From: CAYILC01 sp964364145
GTDB taxonomy: Bacteria; Patescibacteriota; Microgenomatia; UBA1400; UBA12028
Assembly: GCA_964364145.1 (NCBI GenBank)
Contig: CAYILC010000046.1
Location: 1 to 7,143 of the forward strand
Length of the DNA stretch: 7,143 bases
Reading direction: 5' to 3'
Shown here: positions 1 through 4,294 of the stretch, in pieces
How positions within the stretch are numbered: the first letter of the stretch is position 1
How the letters are laid out: every line of letters begins with the position of its first letter
Made by a program: the position numbers and the translations under genes
Notes under the pieces: model-generated
What the model was told of the DNA's origin: nothing
Databases searched by the model: none
The model's input: only the letters and a program-made list of their open reading frames with translations

Positions 1-45
1 GAAATAACAACCTAAAAGAGTAATTGTACCAACACGAAACTTTAC

Positions 46-258
46 TTAACTCAAATAGGTACACCATTGCGCATCGATCTCCACGCCAAAAATGTGCCCT
101 GCGTGTTCAATCAATTGTTCAGTGAGAATACCTTTTCCTGGCCCTATCTCAATAACAAGATCATTTTTGCCAATAGAGGACTTGCCGATGAGTTGTGAAA
201 CAAGTTTTCGACTATGAAGAAAATTCTGGGAGAAAAGCTTCCGTTGTATCTTGTACAT
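46..258 (-). pseudogene. Interrupted rRNA adenine N6-dimethyltransferase (RsmA/KsgA or Erm family), N-terminal part
   Basis: Family members transfer methyl groups from S-adenosylmethionine to rRNA adenines: RsmA acts on 16S, Erm on 23S. The 70 visible residues contain motif X (FSQNFL, residues 9-14), the SAM-binding motif I (EIGPGKG, about residues 37-43) and the acidic motif II (GVEID). The frame then stops at TAA (46-48), whereas the family is usually about 250-280 residues. Reading on past the stop in the same frame gives VKFRVGTITLLGCYF to the window edge, which resembles the family's next strand (like 'NVTLIxGDFL'). A nonsense mutation or sequence error is therefore more likely than a natural end. 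The ATG at 256-258 has only a weak AAGG upstream and an extended -10 promoter (296-304). RsmA and Erm cannot be told apart from this fragment. The missing part lies outside the window. Confidence 0.7.
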
Positions 259-287
259 ATCGGAAGACCTTGATCACGGTTATCATA

Positions 288-316
288 TTGCGGTTATTAT
301 ATCATTCTGCTATACT
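288..316 (+). promoter_or_regulatory. thrS promoter
   Basis: The -35 box TTGCGG (288-293) and the -10 box TATACT (311-316) are separated by exactly 17 nt. A TGC just before the -10 supplies the extended -10 motif. Transcription should start near 322-324, right before the T-box leader, which supports both calls. Confidence 0.75.
296..304 (-). promoter_or_regulatory. Extended -10 promoter of the dimethyltransferase gene
   Basis: On the minus strand the sequence reads TGATATAAT, a perfect -10 box (TATAAT, 296-301) with the TGn extension. No good -35 box lies 16-18 nt upstream, which is acceptable for an extended -10 promoter. It would give a leader of about 30 nt. It sits inside the spacer of the divergent thrS promoter. 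Confidence 0.55.
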
Positions 317-321
317 CTCGT

Positions 322-462
322 GTAAGTAAATGTTCTCGCTAATCCGACTACCAATCGGGGAGAGAGCCAGCACCGCCACTGAATGACGGGAATCAAGCCA
401 CCAAGTCAGGATGGAACCGCCCGAGAAGTAGTCTCGAGCTCCTGAAGAGAAGTGGTTTTTTT
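322..462 (+). promoter_or_regulatory. T-box riboswitch (threonine, ACC specifier), ultrashort Stem I
   Basis: T-box leaders bind a cognate tRNA: a specifier codon pairs with its anticodon and a UGGN bulge pairs with an uncharged 3' end, which favours an antiterminator. Seen here: Stem I pairs 332-337 with 362-367 and CCGA (344-347) with TCGG (355-358). Its 7-nt apical loop CTACCAA contains ACC (350-352), a threonine codon. A small hairpin at 373-378/384-389 could be Stem III. The antiterminator has a perfect 6-bp helix TCAGGA (406-411) with TCCTGA (440-445), the 7-nt bulge TGGAACC (412-418), and an upper stem from GC/GC plus CGAGA/TCTCG (422-426/432-436). TGGAACCGC matches the conserved T-box core. 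It lies directly before thrS, agreeing with the specifier. The whole sensor is only about 140 nt, much shorter than typical leaders with a long Stem I. Confidence 0.87.
415..462 (+). terminator. T-box-controlled intrinsic terminator before thrS
   Basis: AACCGC (415-420), part of the T-box core, can pair with GTGGTT (452-457) with one G-U wobble, followed by a run of seven T's (456-462). TCTC (432-435) can also pair with GAGA (447-450). This fold uses the bulge bases ACC and the upper-stem GC of the antiterminator, so the two are mutually exclusive. Uncharged tRNA-Thr would be expected to stop it forming and let transcription enter thrS. Confidence 0.72.
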
Positions 463-478
463 GTATCTTGGAGGGTAT

Positions 479-2242
479 ATGAGCGACAAACACTTGAGCA
501 ATCAACCATTGAGCAAAAATGATCCGCAATATCTGGACCACTTGCGTCATTCGTTTTCGCATTTGGTGGCCGCGGCAGTACGAGACCTCTGGCCTGGAGC
601 AAAAAATGCGATAGGTCCATCAATCGAGAACGGGTTTTATCAGGACTTTGATCTTAATGGCGGCGTCATTTCCGAAGATGATTTTCCAAAGATTGAACAG
701 AAAATGCGGGAAATCGTAAAAACATGGAAAGCATTCAAATCCTGGGAAGTGACGCCAAAACAAGCAGAAAGAGACTTTGCCTGGAACGAGTATAAGGTTG
801 AGCTCATCAAGGAGTTTGCAAAAGATGGGAAAACAATTACAGAAAATACGTTGGGGGATTTTTTAGATTTATGCAAAGGCGGCCACGTTGATCATCCAGA
901 TCAGGAGATGAAACACTTTAAATTGCTCAAGGTCGCCGGTGCGTACTGGCGCGGAGACGAGAAAAACAAGATGCTCACACGCATTTATGGAACAGCGTGG
1001 GAAACACAAGAAGAATTGGATGCCTACTTATTTCAACAAGAAGAAGCCAAAAAACGCGATCATCGAAAACTCGGGAAAGAGCTTGAACTTTTCTTGATCA
1101 GTCCATCTGTTGGTTCCGGCTTTCCGTTATATATGCCAAAAGGAGCACTCCTCAAACGTCTTCTGGAAAATTGGCTTATTGTGGAAAAAGAGAAACGCGG
1201 ATTCCAGTTTGTCTGGACACCACATGTAGCTAAAAGCGAGCTGTATAAACAATCGGGGCACTGGCAAAAATATGATGCGATGTTCCAGCCAATGAAAATT
1301 GACGATGAAGAATATGTGCTTAAACCGATGAACTGTCCGCATCATTTCCAAATTTATAATGCGCGACCAAGAAGTTATCGCGAGCTACCGCTTTATTTAG
1401 CAGAAAACGCAACGGTGTATCGATACGAAAAGGCCGGTGAGCTAAACGGATTGTTGCGCGTTCGCGCACTCACACAAGATGACACGCACGCGTTTGTGCG
1501 TCATTCCGAGATTGCGCAAGAGATTCAAAAAGTGATTGACCTTACGTTTCATGTTTACGAAACCTTTGGATTCAAAAATTACAAAGCGCGTATTTCTATT
1601 CGCGATGCAAAAAATCGAGATAAATATTTAGGTGATGCAAAAAATTGGGACCGCGCAGAAAAAGCCTTAATTGATGCTGCAAAAGTACGCAATGTTGAGT
1701 ACTTTGTTGGCGAAGGAGAGGCCGCATTTTATGGTCCAAAGATTGATGTTATGGTGAAAGACGCTTTGGGCCGCGAGTGGCAACTCACCACGATACAGCT
1801 TGATTTTATTCAACCAGAAAACTTCGACATGAAGTACACGAACGAGGAGGGCAAAGAAGAACGTCCCGCAGTGTTGCACGTCGCAATTTTGGGATCGGTA
1901 GATCGATTCTTGGGAATTTTGATTGAACACTATGCTGGTGCGTTTCCATATTGGCTCGCACCAGTTCAGGCCGTGGTTATTCCCATCTCTCAGGATCAAA
2001 ATGTGTATGCAGAAAAAGTACTTTCTGTATTGAAAGTGGCTGGCATTCGCGCCGAAAATTGGAACGAGGCCGAGAGTATGCAGAATCGTATTCGAAAAGC
2101 AGAGCAGATGAAGATTCCGTATATGTTAGTTGTTGGGAAACGCGAGGAAGAACAGGGGACAGTTGCTGTCCGAGCAAGAGGGAATAAGAATGAAGGCGAG
2201 AAGATTGTGGAAGAATGGATTAGTGATGTAACTTTAGAATAA
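479..2242 (+). CDS. thrS: Threonine-tRNA ligase (ThrRS), TGS-less form
   Basis: Charges tRNA-Thr with threonine in the cytoplasm and edits Ser-tRNA-Thr. The 587-residue product begins almost directly with the N2 editing domain: HSFSH (H24, H28) and CKGGH (C132, H136) form the conserved editing site. The class II catalytic core follows (about 195-490), with motif 2 arginine R315, motif 3 arginine R476 and the active-site zinc ligands C286, H337 and H467. The C-terminal anticodon-binding domain covers about 492-587. The N-terminal TGS domain of about 60 residues found in E. coli ThrRS (642 residues) is absent. The ATG at 479 is chosen because GGAGGG (470-475) lies 3 nt upstream. An in-frame GTG at 452 falls inside the terminator arm and has no ribosome site. 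Regulation is by the T-box leader. It converges on the next gene with 5 nt between the stops and no visible terminator. Confidence 0.98.
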   Translation: MSDKHLSNQPLSKNDPQYLDHLRHSFSHLVAAAVRDLWPGAKNAIGPSIENGFYQDFDLNGGVISEDDFPKIEQKMREIVKTWKAFKSWEVTPKQAERDFAWNEYKVELIKEFAKDGKTITENTLGDFLDLCKGGHVDHPDQEMKHFKLLKVAGAYWRGDEKNKMLTRIYGTAWETQEELDAYLFQQEEAKKRDHRKLGKELELFLISPSVGSGFPLYMPKGALLKRLLENWLIVEKEKRGFQFVWTPHVAKSELYKQSGHWQKYDAMFQPMKIDDEEYVLKPMNCPHHFQIYNARPRSYRELPLYLAENATVYRYEKAGELNGLLRVRALTQDDTHAFVRHSEIAQEIQKVIDLTFHVYETFGFKNYKARISIRDAKNRDKYLGDAKNWDRAEKALIDAAKVRNVEYFVGEGEAAFYGPKIDVMVKDALGREWQLTTIQLDFIQPENFDMKYTNEEGKEERPAVLHVAILGSVDRFLGILIEHYAGAFPYWLAPVQAVVIPISQDQNVYAEKVLSVLKVAGIRAENWNEAESMQNRIRKAEQMKIPYMLVVGKREEEQGTVAVRARGNKNEGEKIVEEWISDVTLE

Positions 2243-2247
2243 TTAAA

Positions 2248-2601
2248 CTAAATGGGAGGTGGTAAATAAGCAGCATACACTTCTCCGGATGCAATTGGAC
2301 ATTCAAAACTGTTCGTTGCCTTAATACAGTGTATGCCAGCTTTTTGAAGCACAGTGATAACTTGAAGTCCTATCACCTCGGGAAGTAATAAGAACATATT
2401 TTCTCTGCGTCCAATCCCATCCGGGTCCATAATACCTGAGGGGATTTTATTTTGAGCAATTAAACCTGGAAGTAATGAGCCCTCACAAACGTCTAAGACG
2501 AGGAGAAGGATTTTTGGGCCATTCTTCTCGCAAAACTCCCTCAACTCTTTTTCTGGAATAACTTTACGTAACTGTGTTCTATCCTCCAAATAAAATGCCA
2601 T
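2248..2601 (-). CDS. Hypothetical protein, 117 residues
   Basis: I do not recognise this protein. Support for a real gene comes from a strong ribosome-binding site (AGGAGG, 4 nt before the ATG at 2599-2601) and a well-formed promoter upstream (TTGACT, 16 nt, TATACT). The sequence begins with a charged N-terminal third, then a hydrophobic strand-like stretch (KILLLVLDVC, about 31-40), then a second hydrophobic region (NMFLLLPEVIGLQVITVL), and ends in YLPPPI. Four cysteines are scattered and form no clear metal motif. No signal peptide or convincing membrane helix is seen; alternating strands and helices suggest a small soluble alpha/beta domain. It sits on the opposite strand between thrS and infC, which are normally neighbours, so it was probably inserted into the cluster. 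It stops 5 nt from the thrS stop. Confidence 0.66.
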   Translation of the reverse strand: MAFYLEDRTQLRKVIPEKELREFCEKNGPKILLLVLDVCEGSLLPGLIAQNKIPSGIMDPDGIGRRENMFLLLPEVIGLQVITVLQKAGIHCIKATNSFECPIASGEVYAAYLPPPI

Positions 2602-2612
2602 ACTTCCTCCTC

Positions 2613-2642
2613 TTGTCTCCTCTGCCAGGCATGTAGTATAAT
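2613..2642 (+). promoter_or_regulatory. infC operon promoter
   Basis: A perfect -10 box TATAAT (2637-2642) follows TTGTCT (2613-2618) with an 18-nt spacer. Transcription should start near 2649, giving a leader of about 55 nt. Four of the six -10 base pairs (2637-2640) are shared with the opposing minus-strand -10. Confidence 0.65.
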
Positions 2643-2662
2643 TCTCTCTCTGGCGAAGTCAA
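2635..2662 (-). promoter_or_regulatory. Promoter of the 117-residue hypothetical gene
   Basis: On the minus strand, TTGACT (2657-2662) and TATACT (2635-2640) are 16 nt apart, each one base from consensus. The predicted start near 2628 leaves a leader of about 27 nt that carries the AGGAGG site. The -10 overlaps the -10 of the infC promoter on the other strand. Confidence 0.7.
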
Positions 2663-2699
2663 GATAGGATATATGTAAAGGGATACATCGCCAAGGAGG
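2651..2699 (+). promoter_or_regulatory. infC leader hairpin and ribosome-binding site
   Basis: TGGCGA (2651-2656) is perfectly complementary to TCGCCA (2688-2693). Inside it, ATGTA (2673-2677) can pair with TACAT (2684-2688) around the loop AAGGGA; the two stems share base 2688. The outer stem runs into the first base of the Shine-Dalgarno AAGGAGG (2693-2699), so the fold could affect ribosome access. IF3 and L20 both control such operons in other bacteria. I cannot tell from the sequence whether either acts here. Confidence 0.5.
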
Positions 2700-2703
2700 C
2701 CAT

Positions 2704-3267
2704 ATTAGTACGAAGATGTTCTTTAAGATCAATCACTTTATTCAGTCGCCCGAGTTGCGCGTTCTGGATCAGTTCAACAAACAACTGGGGTTGATGACAA
2801 AAGAAGAAGCGTTGCGTAGAGCACGTGAGTTAGGTATCGATCTTGTCGAGATAGCGCCAAAAGCGGTTCCACCTGTCGCAAAACTGATCGATTTTTCGAA
2901 GTTTAAGTATCAGCAACAGCAAAAGGCACAAGAGGACAAGAAAAAAGCGAAGATTGCGGAAATCAAAGAGTTGCGTCTCACACCTGTAATCGCAAAAGGA
3001 GATTTTGATTCTCGCATGAAAAAAGCCCGCAAATATCTTGAAGGCGGTGATAAGGTTCGACTTGTGGTAAAATTCCAGGGTCGATTGATCACCCGCAAAG
3101 AGTTTGGTGAGCGTGTTTTACAAAGGGCTGTTGAACAATTAGCGGACTGTTCCGCGGTTGAGATTGCTCCCAGATTATTGGGGAAGTTTATGATGATGCA
3201 GTTAACAGCAGTCAAGAAAAAGAAGGTGTCGGACAAAAAAATGACACAAACAGAAACGAAGGAGTAA
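2704..3267 (+). CDS. infC: Translation initiation factor IF-3, probable AUU start
   Basis: IF3 binds the 30S subunit, checks start codon-anticodon pairing and keeps subunits apart. From ATT at 2704 the product is 187 residues: N-domain (INHFIQSPELRVLD, residues 9-22, then QLGLM) to about 65, a lysine/glutamine-rich helical linker (KYQQQQKAQEDKKKAK), and the C-domain (KELRLTP through the KARKYLEGGDKVRLVVKF strand to about 170), with a charged tail. The start is chosen because AAGGAGG (2693-2699) lies 4 nt before ATT, whereas the first in-frame ATG (2716) is 16 nt away. The residues encoded from ATT, (M)STK, also fit a usual IF3 N-terminus. E. coli infC starts with AUU and IF3 represses that start, so the same feedback is plausible. 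If ATG is used instead, the protein is 183 residues. It heads infC-rpmI-rplT; rpmI begins 1 nt after its stop. Confidence 0.96.
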   Translation: MSTKMFFKINHFIQSPELRVLDQFNKQLGLMTKEEALRRARELGIDLVEIAPKAVPPVAKLIDFSKFKYQQQQKAQEDKKKAKIAEIKELRLTPVIAKGDFDSRMKKARKYLEGGDKVRLVVKFQGRLITRKEFGERVLQRAVEQLADCSAVEIAPRLLGKFMMMQLTAVKKKKVSDKKMTQTETKE

Positions 3268-3268
3268 T

Positions 3269-3487
3269 ATGTCGCGACAAGATGGACCACAAGGCAAGAT
3301 GAAGATCCGCAAGTCTGCGTTAAAGCGGTTTAAAATTACCGCTACCGGCAAGGTGATGATGCGCTCACAAAACATTCGTCACTTGAAACGCCACAAATCT
3401 AAAAAAGCGCTTCGCGCAGGTCGCGTACCATTGCAGCTTAAAGGAAAATTCGCAAAAAAAATTAAGTTGATGTTGGGATTTGCATAA
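3269..3487 (+). CDS. rpmI: 50S ribosomal protein bL35
   Basis: Small, very basic 50S subunit protein. The family core is clear: KMKIRKSALKRFKITATGKV (residues 10-29), then NIRHLKRHKSKKALRAG and a C-terminal KKIKLMLGF. At 72 residues it is slightly longer than the usual 60-66, because the chosen ATG (3269) adds about seven residues (MSRQDGP) before the family start. This ATG is preferred because GGAG (3261-3264, inside the end of infC) lies 4 nt upstream. The next ATG at 3299 would cut into the conserved start and has only a weak AAGG. It is cotranscribed with infC (1-nt gap) and rplT (9-nt gap). Confidence 0.95.
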   Translation: MSRQDGPQGKMKIRKSALKRFKITATGKVMMRSQNIRHLKRHKSKKALRAGRVPLQLKGKFAKKIKLMLGFA

Positions 3488-3496
3488 AGGAATACT

Positions 3497-3847
3497 ATGT
3501 CACGCACAAAAACAGGTAATGTCCGCCACAAAGGGCACAAAGCAGTTCTGAATCGTACAAAAGGTTTCCGCATGACAAAAAACCGCCTATTTAAGGTGGC
3601 AAAAGAGGCAGATCTGCATGCAGGTCAGTATGCGTTCATTGGTCGTAAGTTGAGGAAGCGCAATGTTCGTGAACTGTGGATCACACGCATTAGTGCGGCA
3701 GTCAAAATGGTTGATACAAAGCTAAACTACAGTCGATTTATCAAAGGATTAAAGGATAAAAAAATTGAGCTTGATCGAAAAATATTGGCAGACATTGCGG
3801 CTCGGGATATGAAGGTGTTTGGAGAGATTGTTAAGAAATTGGGGTAA
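3497..3847 (+). CDS. rplT: 50S ribosomal protein bL20
   Basis: Binds 23S rRNA early in 50S assembly and, in E. coli and Bacillus, represses its own operon by binding the mRNA. The 116 residues match the family over the full usual length: basic N-terminal extension (MSRTKTGNVRHKGHKAVLNR), then KGFR, RLFKVAKEA, AGQYAFIGRKLRKRNVRELWITRI and NYSRFIKGL, ending with the IELDRKILADIA segment. A ribosome site (AAAGGAA, from 3486) overlaps the rpmI stop, suggesting coupled translation. The operon order infC-rpmI-rplT is conserved across bacteria. Confidence 0.98.
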   Translation: MSRTKTGNVRHKGHKAVLNRTKGFRMTKNRLFKVAKEADLHAGQYAFIGRKLRKRNVRELWITRISAAVKMVDTKLNYSRFIKGLKDKKIELDRKILADIAARDMKVFGEIVKKLG

Positions 3848-3849
3848 AA

Positions 3850-4146
3850 ATGGCAACTTCGAAAAATAAGCCTGAAGAGGGATCGTCCCATACTGAGAGG
3901 ATTCCTGCTGAAGTTGTTCAACGTGCAGACAAGGTTAGGTCAATACTTACACAGTTGACTTCAACACAAAAGATTTATTCTACAGACGTTTGGATGAATG
4001 ATGATCTCTATCAAAATTATGCTGAATTCTTGTTATTTGGATTAGAATTTAAAGACACACTTCTACCTGGTTTCAAGACAGAATTATCAGATAAGAATTA
4101 TTATCGCATCACCTGGACCAATGATACACTGAAAGACATCACATGA
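3850..4146 (+). CDS. Hypothetical protein, 98 residues, last gene of the infC operon
   Basis: I do not recognise this protein. The ATG lies 2 nt after the rplT stop, with GGGG (3841-3844) about 5 nt upstream as a weak ribosome site, so translation is probably coupled to rplT. The first 20 residues are polar and look disordered (KNKPEEGSSHTERIP). A likely helix follows (AEVVQRADKVRSILTQLTS), then an aromatic-rich part (DVWMNDDLYQNYAEFLLFGLEF and NYYRITW). There is no signal peptide, membrane helix or cysteine. It ends in TGA, the only TGA stop among the genes here, consistent with the standard code. Position after rplT suggests translation-linked expression but says nothing firm about function. 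Confidence 0.62.
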   Translation: MATSKNKPEEGSSHTERIPAEVVQRADKVRSILTQLTSTQKIYSTDVWMNDDLYQNYAEFLLFGLEFKDTLLPGFKTELSDKNYYRITWTNDTLKDIT

Positions 4147-4192
4147 ACTCCATAATAGTCTCTCGTTATTTTTTCTTTACCTCTTTTAGCGC

Positions 4193-4263
4193 GGAGGATG
4201 TTTTGTCGTAACTTCATAAAAAACAAATGACAAAACAACCCTCCTTAACCCGGAGGTTTTTTT
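4193..4263 (+). terminator. Intrinsic terminator with a competing upstream hairpin, before pheS
   Basis: CCTCC (4240-4244) pairs with GGAGG (4252-4256) across a 7-nt loop, followed by seven T's (4257-4263): a short intrinsic terminator. Upstream, TGTTTTGTC (4199-4207) and GACAAAACA (4229-4237) form a perfect 9-bp inverted repeat, and just outside it a second GGAGG (4193-4197) can pair with the same CCTCC. That longer fold (14 bp plus a small internal loop) excludes the terminator. At minimum this ends the infC operon; it may also be an attenuator controlling pheS-pheT. Confidence 0.7.
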
Positions 4264-4279
4264 ATAGTTTGTGGAAAGG

Positions 4280-4285
4280 TATAAT
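4280..4285 (+). promoter_or_regulatory. Possible -10 box just before pheS
   Basis: A perfect TATAAT lies 9 nt before the pheS ATG, directly after the terminator. The -35 region at the right distance is only the T-run (TTTTTT), and no TGn extension is present. If used, transcription would start around 4291-4293, making the pheS message almost leaderless. The match could be chance in AT-rich sequence. Confidence 0.35.
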
Positions 4286-4294
4286 GAAAAGTAT

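Noticed and set aside
452..478. GTG at 452 as an alternative thrS start adding nine residues.
   Set aside because: It lies in the 3' arm of the T-box terminator and has no ribosome site, while ATG 479 follows GGAGGG.
1604..1645. 12-bp direct repeat GATGCAAAAAAT, 30 bp apart in thrS.
   Set aside because: It encodes the in-frame pieces DAKN...DAKN within a region where ThrRS normally varies; it is best explained by coding and codon use.
640..2187. Several open frames of 60-110 codons on either strand within thrS.
   Set aside because: They overlap a certain gene completely, have no ribosome sites worth noting, and their products look like shadow translations.
4129..4156. Possible promoter CTGAAA-16-CATAAT upstream of the pheS leader.
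   Set aside because: The -35 and -10 each deviate from consensus and it lies partly in the upstream gene; too weak to call, although an attenuator would need read-through or some such promoter.
4131..4178. Possible weak terminator: GAAAGAC (4131-4137) with GTCTCTC (4158-4164) followed by T-rich sequence.
   Set aside because: A 20-nt loop, one mismatch in the stem and overlap with the end of the coding region make it much weaker than the terminator at 4240-4263.
4198..4230. A 10-codon ORF (MFCRNFIKNK) with two Phe codons before pheS, resembling a pheM-type leader peptide.
   Set aside because: GGAGG touches the ATG with no spacing, two Phe codons in ten is not a strong run, and a ribosome stalled at them would cover the antiterminator arm and favour termination, the wrong response to phenylalanine shortage.
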